Source: Tubulanus polymorphus (Eukaryota > Nemertea > Palaeonemertea > Tubulaniformes > Tubulanidae). From it: a DNA stretch of 64,000 nt. The position numbers were made by a program, and so were the translations under genes. The notes under the pieces are model-generated. The model had not been told where the DNA came from, searched no databases, and was given only the letters and a program-made list of their open reading frames with translations. The stretch is taken from contig NC_134034.1 in the NCBI RefSeq assembly GCF_964204645.1, positions 124,001-188,000 of the forward strand, read 5' to 3'. Below, one piece after another: positions 53,206-64,000 of the stretch; position 1 is the first letter of the stretch, and every line of letters begins with the position of its first letter.

Positions 53206-56200
53206 AACTCACAACGGTGAAACATTAACAGTGCAAACTACATCATCTATATAGAATTCTTATTGGCATTTTCTATTCCAAAAAGAGAAGTCGTTTCCAT
53301 AGAAAAGGCGTCTTCATAAGGCCAAATAAAGATGGCATAAAATCCCTGTGCATCAGAATGAATTGAGTCTAAAATGTTGTATTCCTTGAGCTAGTGTAGT
53401 TTGTTCAACATTTTGACTTTATCCAGCAATACAGAATTCTACTCTTTCTATCCTTAACTATGAAACAGCGAGAGGAATTATTGTATGATGGACTCAAAAA
53501 CGAAGAGTCCATGTTGTAACAAACAGCGAGAAGAAATGCAGCCCGCGACCAACAGCTTTTTTCCAATAACTATAAATTATTATGATATAACCCCGTGCGA
53601 TCAAAATCTAAAATTATATCCTCAATATGACTTCAATGAATCGTATAAACAAATGATTTTTCGACTGAGAAAAACTTGAAATTTGTCGTTTCTAAATGTC
53701 ACTGACTGATTGGACGGGTTTCCGGAAACGTTGATTTTAAAACAGATTTTGATTCTATTGGATTTTTTTTATCTAAAATATATAATTCATCTCAATGATG
53801 AAATGTACTTCATAATGATCGTGTTCCTACAAGTTTTTACCCTACACCTCCATGTCTTTCGTGATTTAAAATATATCATTCCTCCACAGGGCGTTTCGTG
53901 TAACCATAGCTCTTGTTTTACAGTTATCATTTTCTGAAACATTGAAATGATAAACTGTACTTCCCTACAAGTCTACCCCTCCCCACTTCCTGTCTCATCA
54001 TTTACTGATCCTAGACTTTAGGATCAGAATCTGTCTGAATTTAGACAGTAATAAAATTATTAAAAGTCTCAAGAAGTAATTTTTGTAATGCGATCCTCTT
54101 AGACTAGAATCAATTTAGATCAATGATTTTTGTTTGAATGAAGCGATCAATTTGAAATGGAAATCAATTCACTGCTATCGTGGTTGTAAGATTTGTGATT
54201 CGATTAGAAAGCAAGAACGAGTTTAGATGTGTCTAGAGTGAATCACGAGCGTCACCAGACGGGGGTCTAGGGGGCGCGGGGGTCTAGGGGACGCGGACGA
54301 TACCCCCCTTAAAATCCAAATTTTTATTATTTCTAGATTTTCACACCGGAAATTTCATAAATATCTTGCCTTAAAACGTCCAGAAAACGCCCCTTTCTCA
54401 GGTTTCTGATTTCAAAAATTAAGCCTATTGATGCACATTCAGAAATACTCGTCTTGCTTTCGGCGCTTGGCGCGGATACACTGCAAAGTATGGCATTCAG
54501 TTCCGCTATTCTGAATCCCTTTAAAAATCCTTGTGGCCCGCGACTGCATGTTTTTATGTAAAGTTTATTCAGAAATCAACAAAAATCTATCCCTAGTTTT
54601 CATAGATTTAAAAATTCAAAAGTTTATTTGCCCCATAAAGAATTTGAGCACAGATCTAACAATACATTCGGTCAAAAACAATATTTAATTTCGCAGGTTT
54701 TTCTAAGGTACAGGCATCAATACAATCACGGTTTTGATGAAATTCTTATAAGTCGCTAAGCAGGAGAAAAAATGATCCAGGAATATAGTGAAATAAAGTG
54801 GTTCATTTCAATACGCAAACACGACTTCCGCGTTTCTAAACAGATTTTCTCAATTGTTGCAACAAAAAATACATCATTGGGACGAGAAGAAAATAAAAAT
54901 GCTATTTTTTCTCCAACTTTACGAGTGTTTATTTATGTAAACCAGCTGTATATTCATTATATACATTTCAGTGAGTGTTTAGCGAGAGAGAGGGAGAGAG
55001 AAGCGTTCAGATACCTCTCTCATCAGTCTGTTCGTCTGCTCCTCACTCGACGACAAACTCATCTAGAAACAAACAATTAATAGCTGTTAGAAGAATTACA
55101 TCTCGAAATTCGTCATGGACACGTCCCGTTTCGATCAGCCAATCAGATCGCTGCTTTCTACTAAACGTACACACTGGAACGTAAGTTTTTATTCATTCAC
55201 CTTGAAAAAATGTCATAATGACGTCACATTCAGATACGGTAACTGCACCTCGGGGAAGGCGCGAGGAGGGTAACTGCTCCTCGGGGAGGGCGTGAGGAGG
55301 GCTATTTTGACACTAGTTTCTGAGAGGCCGCCCTAGAGCGAGCGTTCAATGGAATAATGAGTGTGAAAAGTGAATACCCGATATCTCTCTCGCTTTATAG
55401 ATTGTTCATTCATCTCACTCTGAAGAGATCCTTTGTACACAAAATGTCGTCAAAATATTTGATGAAAGCACAATAGAAATTTTTATACAATATGAAAATC
55501 ACAAATAGTAACAGCAGTTGTATTAGTTAGACTGGGCGCTTCTCAACGCGGATCCGGTTAGCGCTAGAGAGAGAGATAAATCTCTGTTTGACCAGGGTCG
55601 AAGTTGGAAATATGGACGTATCGACGTCAACCTGAATATCGCTCTCAAGTCAGACAAATTTTCACCTTCCTAGAAAAGGTCCGAATTGAGCGGATATGCA
55701 TATGCCTGATGCACTTATGACTCTAACCATGGCAAGACAACAGTTTTGAGTTTGTGAGGATTGTATTGGTAAAAATTAAACATGAACTCAGCAAATTACT
55801 AACCACCAAAAACAGAGGGACTGGACCAATTATGATGTATGGCCTAATATGGAGCCTTGACGGTCTCCACGACAGGGCTACCAGTCGGGGCTCATTCCGG
55901 CCTAACTCTCATGATTTGTCGTGTATGAAACCAAATCGATAACGATAAACCACCAGTAATCTATATACGCGCATAGTCACGTGATAGTAAGTGCTGAAAT
56001 TAGGTGGGCGAATTATCTATCAGTACAGTGGTTGTTGTATCAGCGCCGCCGAGCCGTCTGCTCTAGTTTACAGCAGTAGAGAAATCGATAAAGCAGTGCT
56101 CCGGTACGCGCTGTGGTATTACTCACACAGTGTGCTGTATGTACGCACACGTTCTGTCACATCTCAGAATATTCGGTCTGATCTGACGAGGTCCCCGCAA

Positions 56201-57102
56201 TCGGGTCATCAGTCTCCCGGTTATAGTAACGTGACGTCATCACGACCCCCCGTGACGTCAACCCAGCCGTTGTAATCCATGGCGGCGCAATCAATCAAAA
56301 CTTTAGTTTTTAATCCGAATTCAAAATGTTTTAAAAAATTTTTTTATGAACTTTTCCTGAATTTGATAAAATTCTATTTCGTCGTTTCGTCAATACAAAA
56401 TTCGTATCAGAACTTGATATTTTATATCTAAAAAATCGAGTTTTAAACTGATGTTTGGTTCATGGTCAGAAGGCCAGGACCCAGTTTATACACAGTTCTG
56501 ATTTAACTTATATAAACTACAAATGTGGACCCGAATCCACGATTGACCCACAGTTTTTGAATCGCGCAGGCTGTGCTAAAAGGTCTGGTTTCAACAAGCA
56601 AAATAAATCGTATCAATCTGCAGATTATGGTAGATATAATGTCTCTACTGGGGCCGTTCTGTGTCTAATTTTTCCAGTTTCATAGGAGTGAATTCATTTT
56701 ATCCAGTGTTTTTTTTTTTTATCCGGGAATAAACTCCTTATTGTTACGCAATCCCGTCGAAGGTTTGTGGCTATTTTAGAGATGTAAAGATTTGAGTGGG
56801 GTTGAAATGATTATCTATATTTAGATGTTAGCAAGAATTACTTATAAATATTGAAAACCGTGCGTCCATCATCACCTCATTAATCTCCGCGTCGATTCAC
56901 GGCGAATTTAGCCGTGAAAATTATTATTTTCTGCGGTGATTGTGTAAATAAATTAATAGCTATTTTTTCCTGGCATCAGTCAGGTATATACACGGCGGTT
57001 CATTATAGTCTTTTCCACAAGCAGTATCGTCGAATATTTCTACAATTTATAGACAATAATTTGAAGCATTTGAAAGCGTGTAATTTGACTTTTCTGGAGT
57101 GA

Positions 57103-57210
<108 letters not shown>

Positions 57211-59986
57211 ACAATGAGTCCTATCTGATCAAAGTTCCACATTGACTCTCACGTGTAAATAAATATCAGACACGGACTGTCAGAGGTTGCTCAGTTTCAC
57301 GTCGGTATAACAACACATGAAACCGCGGAAACGTATTCATCATTAGATGTCGTCACATTTGTTACTGAAGTCATCTCTATTTTCTGAGTATGATATTTCT
57401 AATTGAATCTACCGCGGAGTTGCCCTAATCATGTATTTTCTGATTCAATTTAACTCGAAGTAGCCCTAATCATGTGTCGAATTACTCCAAGAATTAACTA
57501 AGTGTGACTCTTCGTTTAGATAAGTCATGTCACATTACTGAAGTCATCTCTAGTTTTGAGTCTCAATTTCTATTTCATTATTGATAATTATGGGGGTGAT
57601 TTTGCCCGATCCATCGACAGTTATCTCTGAACTCAGGACCCGGGTTCCACAGTTGTCAGTTAGAGTTAACTGTGAGCTCGGTATCCAGTTCCTGCGAGTT
57701 TAAAGTTAACTCTAATGTTATTTCATCATGTTTAAACTCAAGAGTCAAATTTAAACCGACATGGAATTGATCGAGTAAAAAGATAAACAGATTTACTCTC
57801 GTGAAAATGATGAACGAGGAATTAAAAAATATTTCGGCTCGTTCAGAGAATTTGCGAGGATTAGAATATTGTGTCAGTCTCCGCAGCGACACGTCGCAAA
57901 CTGAAACACAGATCAATTCATACAACACGACAATAGGAAAAATAGGGACAACAGAAAATAATAAAACTACAGAGAAATTCCATTATAAACCAACAGTTCA
58001 CTTCACTATCTCTCATTGTCTCAATATCATTTCTGATATTTCACTCTCTTTCCTTCTTGTTTTCAGATAGTAACAATCCCTGCCTTTTTTCTGTAATTTT
58101 ATTAAAACTCGTATTCGATCTTCAATGTCAGGGACAGTGGGGGTGGGAATGCTTGAGGCCCTGGGGGTGGTGCTGAGGTTACGTGCGAACCCGCAACTGA
58201 AATTTGCCGAATAGGCCGACCCTTTTTACCGACCTCTATTTTTCAATACGTCTCTACAAATACACTCAAAGTCGCCGTAGATAATAAGATCAAATGCCCT
58301 GAAAACTCAATAAAACCGAGTCGAATTTTTGAAATTTTCCGCGGGGGCCTCCGGAACCCCTGGGGGTTTTACACTGTCGGTGCTCGCTCAGCACCCGCTA
58401 TAAAGTATATTATATAGTTCCCCTTTGTTGCTGCACCCCTTTAAAGAGATCCACCCAGTGAAGTTCTCTTAGAAATCCATTTCAAACGGTTTGTCCTCCT
58501 CCGCCTTATATCGGTTTCATTTCATCACCCGGCTGCGGCTATAGAGTTTCTGAGCACAGTAACCGGCGTTGCCGTTTCAAATTTGATCTCGGCGGAGTCA
58601 CCCCCGGGTTGTGATGGGCGGGGGTGGATGTGTGTGATGATGACGTGAATGTGACGCGTGGCGGTGAGGTTTGATTAATGTCACTGACCTATATCCAGCT
58701 GTATGTGTCACACTGAACTATAGCCGGGTCAAATGTTCATGAAGAAAAAACGATGTTGATTTATATACACAGTGGAACTCTGATCCACTCGCGGCTGAAG
58801 CTGTCTCGGGTTATTGTAACTGAAATCGTCTTTATTTTTGAGCCTCAATTTATTTTTGTAATTCAATTTACTAAGAGTCTCCAAGTCGTAAGAATAAAAA
58901 GTCGTCGATGATCGTCACCGTTTCGCGGAGATTTTCACAGCACAAGCTTAGGGCCTAATTTACTGGTGCATTACCTGCTCGAAAACAAATAAATAACTTG
59001 TTAAAAATCTGATATCTAAAATAGAAACTGTTTTTCGTAGTCGATTCTGAAATAAAATGTTTCTATTCAGAATGTGATTTTCTTCGAGCGAGAGGTTCAC
59101 TAATTGCCGGACTCTGAGCGAGAGGTTCACTAAATGCCGGACTCTGAAATGTGAATCTCTTCTCTCTCCGAGTTCGAGGATAAGTCTCGACTCAAATTAT
59201 CAATGTGAGAAAAATCTAGAGCTTTCGAGACTTTAACAAGATGCAAGCTGTGGCTCCGGTTACCGGCCGTATCGGAACCTGTAGCCGGAGCTCTCAACCC
59301 AACATCTAGCCCCAGTTTCTCTCTCTCTGGTGAAAGTGGATTCCCGTATTGGATTTAGACCCAGTTTAGTTTCCTAACAAAAAAATCATAATGGCGGATT
59401 TCAGATCCTCGGAATGAAAATGGACGCGTGCGAGAAATTTACGCCGCCGCCACAAACTAAAAATTCCGCAATTTTTCGGACTTGGAATAATTTCATTCAT
59501 AACCGGACGAGTTAACAAGACCCTTGAGTTGCGTGTACCACGTGCTCGGCTCTTTCATTCCACGCACACACGCACGCCGCACGCACTCTGCGTGAACGGC
59601 GTCGAAAAAATAATTTTTGAGTCTGAACGTTCTGCGCAGCTCGCATATAATCTCATTAACATAATTTATTCATCGAGCCTCGTGTCGGAAGCGCCGCATG
59701 ACTCATCAATACGTCACAGAGCGAACAATCGCCCGGGACAACAGCTCGCTCTAAACTCGTTTAACAGTCGACTTATATCGACGAGAAAACGAATAAATGT
59801 CCTTTTAGTCAAGTAACTCACGACTTGTGGCTCAAACGGGCCTTCAAAATTTTTTTACGTCAGAATTCGGCGTTTTTACGAACTGAACATTTCCACTGCG
59901 CCGATCGCGATCTACGCTCGTCGAGCCAGAAACGTATGCAAATGAGATCTACGTCACCGGGTCACGTGACGTTATCTGTTTTTCAG

Positions 59987-60022
59987 AGCCTAGCCGATCT
60001 GGATATCGCAGCTGAGATATCG
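59987..60022 (+). other. Possible 36-nt microexon of an unknown gene
   Basis: Preceded by GTTATCTGTTTTTCAG and followed by GTAAGTGTTT, both strong splice signals. Only one frame is open (SLADLDIAAEIS). No neighbouring exons were recognised, so this may be chance. Confidence 0.25.
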
Positions 60023-60794
60023 GTAAGTGTTTAGCGGTTTTACTCTATGTTCGCCGTTTCTTTGCGGCACAAAATTGCGCCAAACAACAGTTAAAACCGT
60101 TCACTGTTTAAATTCGTAAAGCCGTCAAGGTGCGTAGCGACGACGCTTAGAAATCGGGCCACAAATTTCGGCCCTGGTTTCGGCGTTAGTTCGTCATTCA
60201 AGATGGCGCCTCAGTGTTGTATGCACACTTAGTGTGTTGTGAGTGTATAAGACGGATAGAGAGAGAGAGCGCAGGAGAGAGCCGCTGGTTCTGTACTCTT
60301 GGCCAGGCAGGCAATGTTGACAAATGAGCTTGTATTGAATTGAATGCTATATCTACGAGTACCGGCGCTATTTATGCGCTGTCGCTCTAGAAACAACACC
60401 GGGGTTTAGTTGTATTGTTATTGTATGTGCCGGCGCGCCAGTGGTTTTCATACACCGCAAAATCATTTCTTTTTACCTACTTTAGTGGTTTTAGTATCAG
60501 GTGATATAGAGCGGCTGCTGCTGGTTACTGAGTGGAGAATTAGTCTGATTTACGATGTATCTATCAGCAGCTCCATCCAGCCATGTGCGCTTCATATTAT
60601 TGTGATGGAATTAATTAAAAAGCGATGTCGAAAAATCTAGTACTTAATTCGAAAAATGAAAAAGTGTAGAATTGACTTTGCTCGAATGGAAAAAGGTAAC
60701 GTAGAGTATTTTTATAGTGGTACATAAGATTAGTTAGTTTTTAAGGGTTTAGGAAATGCTGTAAAATCTGTCGGGTAGAAAATAATACTCTGGT

Positions 60795-61130
60795 GGTTGT
60801 GACGCAGGGACCGGTAACTTCTACCCCGAGTTGGTGTCATCATACAGAGTAAGAGTTTGTGAAATACAGTAGACTCTGTCTCTTACTGCGGTGAAGTTAA
60901 GACTGGTAAAATTCTACCCCGAGTTGGTGTCAAATACCGAGTAACAGTTTGTGGAATACAGTAGACTCTGTCTCTTACTGCGGTAAAGTTTAGACCGGTA
61001 AAATTCTACCCCGAGTTGGTGTCAAATACTGAGTAAGAGTTTGTGAAATACAGTAGACTCTGTCTCTTACTGCGGTAAAGTTGAGACTGGTAACATTCTA
61101 CCTCGAGTTTGTTTCAAATACTGAGTAAAA
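60795..61130. repeat. ~93-bp tandem repeat, about 3.6 copies
   Basis: The unit includes TTCTACCCCGAGTTGGTGTC, GAGTAAGAGTTTGTGAAATA, CAGTAGACTCTGTCTCTTAC and TGCGGTAAAGTT. The last copy is more diverged. Confidence 0.85.
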
Positions 61131-61502
61131 GTTTAAGAGAAGTTTAAGAGAAGGTAATCGGAAGCGATTGATTGTCAGGAGTCTCGTGTATGTAACGTGT
61201 CATACAAACTGCGGGGGTTGATAGCCATTTGATTGCGACGAATGTTTAATTGTCTGGTTAATTAGGGGGGATTAACGGATTAACGCTGGCGATTAGAAGC
61301 GATTAACGCTTAATTAAGTTTTTACGCCGAGAGGAGTTCAATAGAACGAGTGAGCGTCTCGTCTGCTGCTACTGCGCCGCCTGCGAGCAGCACCTCCCGG
61401 CCGCCTGCTCTCAATCCAGTTCCACAGTTTACTCTGAACCCAGTTCCACAGTTGTGTGGGTTTGATTTGACTCTGGATCCAGTTCCACAGTTATGTGGGT
61501 TA

Positions 61503-61805
61503 AATTGTGTCGGCGACCCTCCCGGTGGTGTGGGTTGTGTCGGCGACCCTCTCGGTGGTGTGGGTTGTGTCGGCGACCCTCCCGGTGGTGTGGGTTGTGT
61601 CGGCGACCCTCTCGGTGGTGTGGGTTGTGTCGGCGACCCTCCCGGTGGTGTGGGTTGTGTCGGCGACCCTCCCGGTGGTGTGGGTTGTGTCGGCGACCCT
61701 CCCGGTGGTGTGGGTTGTGTCGGCGACCCTCCCGGTGGTGTGGGTTGTGTCGGCGACCCTCCCGGTGGTGTGGGTTGTGTCGGCGACCCTCCTGGTGGTG
61801 TCTGC
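61503..61805. repeat. 30-bp minisatellite, ~10 copies
   Basis: The unit is TGTGTCGGCGACCCTCCCGG followed by TGGTGTGGGT, with C/T variation. The length is a multiple of three and no stops occur on either strand, giving four overlapping artefact frames (Gly/Pro- or Arg-rich). Confidence 0.95.
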
Positions 61806-62126
61806 TGAACGCTATGATAACATCGCACGCCGTAATTTACACCTTTGTGTGCGGTGGCTATTAAAAAACAAAAGGTTCTGCGCAGTGTCTCTAGTGAGGG
61901 AGAGAGAGGAGACAGCTCTGTGACGTGACACGAGTCTACTGCTGCTGCTGCTGCCGCTGCTGCTGCTGTGGTTTAATTCATCCACCACCCGGACATAAAC
62001 GACAAATCCATTATGCAAATAACCGCTCTAAAACAGATCGGTCTAATCTGTGTCTAGTACGTGATTGGCTGCCGTTTATAGATATATGATATGTTTATTG
62101 AATTGTTTTATCATTGACACCGCGAC

Positions 62127-62352
62127 AATGTAGCAATCGGCGCACACGGTTCGGCGGTGTGCCTGTATGTAGCAATCGGCGCACACGATTCGGCGGTGTG
62201 TCTGTATGTATCAGAGGCACACACGGTTCGGCGGTGTGCCTGTATGTATCAGAGGCACACACGGTTCGGCGGTGTGCCTGTACGTATTAGAGGCACACAC
62301 GGTTTGCGGGGTCCTGGCGGTGTGCCTGTATGTATCAGAGGCGCACACGGTT
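62127..62352. repeat. ~37-bp minisatellite, 6 copies
   Basis: Units of GCACACACGGTTCGGCGGTG followed by TGCCTGTATGTATCAGAG, with one longer variant carrying GTTTGCGGGGTCCTGG. Confidence 0.85.
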
Positions 62353-62484
62353 CTGATTGCATGAATCACAGGTAACTGCTTCCGGGTCCCATTTCACAAA
62401 AGACAAGAAACTTACGACGATCAGTTGCTATTGACAACCTCTCATTTTAACTTATATATAGAACAATAGATCATATTTATACCT

Positions 62485-62700
<216 letters not shown>

Positions 62701-64000
62701 TTGCGTGAAATGGAATCGTGTCAGATAGTAGTCAGGTGAAACGTATATACGTCTAATGTATCGTCTGTTTGACAGCACAAATAGGTATGTCTTTAGCCGG
62801 TAAACCAAGGGGATGGAGGGAGGATGTAGGGAGGTCAGGTGACGAGGGAGGGAGTGTGGATGGATGGAGGTGAGAGGTCAGGACGGCGAGAGGGAGGTGA
62901 GGAGTAGTGGGAGGGAGTGAGTTGATGGGAAGACTGACAGGGCACGGCTCTCCTAATCTTATATTCACTATTCATTTCGATTAATTTTGAAGCGTTTAAT
63001 ATCAACTGATTTTTCGATGTTCTCTGCGGCTTCTAGTGTCTCGTATAGCAGTGATTGAATTCTGCTTGGTTCCTACCCTTCTCTACCCTCCCCCTCCCCC
63101 TCCCACTCCCCCTCCCTTTACAGAAATATTCCTTAGAAAAATAATTCTAGGCGGAAATCAATTGAATCAGTCGATTTTAACAGTCAGTGATTGAATCCAT
63201 TCTCTGTCGGGTAATACTATTGTTCGTAGCGGGTTAACGCTATTGTTCGGAAGGCGCATTGAGTCCACTGATTCCATCTGGCAAGAATCGAGATTTTCCG
63301 TGAATTCCCAACAGCGTGTCGCGCTCCGTGACCTTGATTCAGATGCGGAAGCGTTATCGCGCTCGAGACGAAGGTCACCCGAGTCTGTTGTGCTACCGGC
63401 AGTTTGACGCCGGGTACTGACGCCCCGGGGCAGACGAGAATACTCCGGGTGTCCCGTGTGAGGATGGTTTAAAGTACTGCTGCCCTAAGGGATAAAAAGA
63501 CAACAGAGCTGTTACAATAGACACTGACTCATCTCTACCCCGGAGCCTGCAGGGAAGATTCCGGACCCGGGGCTAGATTTGCGCGCTCCCTTCTCCTCGA
63601 GACTCTTACAAAACCCTGAGACAATCACCTCGAGAATCGGGGACGCGGCGTGCAGGCGCGGGGAGTCTCTGGAGAGATGACAGCATCGACTCTTCTCTTG
63701 TAGTGGTTCGGTCCACTAGGTGTCGCTGCGCTGCTGCTTCCAGTATAGGTTTCAGTTCTATCTGTGAGAAGTTCGGTAATATCTGTACCTATAATAGTCG
63801 CGATCATTTTGACGGCCGAAATACGCCTAATTTGGCCGTCAGACTAAGGCAGCTAGTTGCAATCAATTTAATTAGGGGGGTTGAATTTGGCCGCGAGCCA
63901 CGCCGATTTTATCACTCCGTAGTCTCGCGTTTTCTCTCTGTATCTCGGGAAATCGCGCGCGGCACGGTGAGTTATAGTCTGTTCGGTATCTCGTTATTGA

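Noticed and set aside
55991-56275. 95-codon plus-strand frame ending VTSTQPL
   Set aside because: No domain, no splice partners and no start context. Treated as chance in CpG-rich sequence.
61322-61923. Gly/Pro- and Arg/Trp-rich frames on both strands
   Set aside because: By-products of a 30-bp tandem repeat without stops.

Overview
The window is animal nuclear DNA. Five protein-coding genes can be built exon by exon from GT-AG splice sites with matching intron phase: a class B1 (secretin-type) GPCR (+, 8495-16317, 5' end unresolved), an integrin beta subunit (-, 35661-27942, 19 exons, 792 aa), a CPVL-type serine carboxypeptidase (-, 42479-38383), an aldo-keto reductase (+, 43561-46129) and a SUGCT-type mitochondrial CoA-transferase (-, 50222-47015, 12 exons, 442 aa). 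A canonical tRNA-Ala(AGC) lies at 50434-50506. CCCTAA (TTAGGG-type) motifs, a neuropeptide-type class B receptor, an NPxY-tailed integrin beta and abundant minisatellites suggest an invertebrate, probably a lophotrochozoan such as a mollusc. That placement is inference; no species is claimed.

Layout: 1-8.5 kb is non-coding sequence with minisatellites and two inverted-repeat (MITE-like) elements. 8.5-16.9 kb is the GPCR. 17-27.7 kb is gene-free and dominated by a 22-bp satellite (17.86-18.92 kb) and a 20-bp satellite in two opposite-facing arrays (21.2-21.8 and 22.3-26.1 kb). 27.7-35.7 kb is the integrin gene. 35.7-38.3 kb is repeats. 38.3-50.2 kb holds CPVL, AKR and SUGCT close together: CPVL and AKR are head to head about 1.1 kb apart, and AKR and SUGCT are tail to tail. 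50.5-64 kb has the tRNA and then no recognisable coding gene, with CpG-rich stretches near the right end that could belong to a gene beyond the window.

The genes do not form one pathway. The integrin is an adhesion receptor, the GPCR a peptide-hormone receptor, CPVL a secretory or lysosomal peptidase, and AKR and SUGCT are metabolic enzymes.

The most striking pattern is repeated duplication around 3' splice sites. (1) The AKR gene has two adjacent homologous 111-nt exons, each carrying three of the four catalytic residues, separated by a 49-nt intron. (2) The CPVL gene has two adjacent in-frame exons with related ends, separated by a 55-nt intron. (3) One integrin exon edge, with its acceptor and first 26 coding bases, is amplified into a 47-bp minisatellite with 27 acceptors. 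(4) An AKR acceptor is amplified into a 25-bp minisatellite with 13 acceptors. (5) Another integrin exon edge is duplicated once with a 69-bp period. The first two look like mutually exclusive exons; the others look like arrays of decoy splice sites. Nearly all of the long repetitive open frames in the window are by-products of stop-free tandem repeats.
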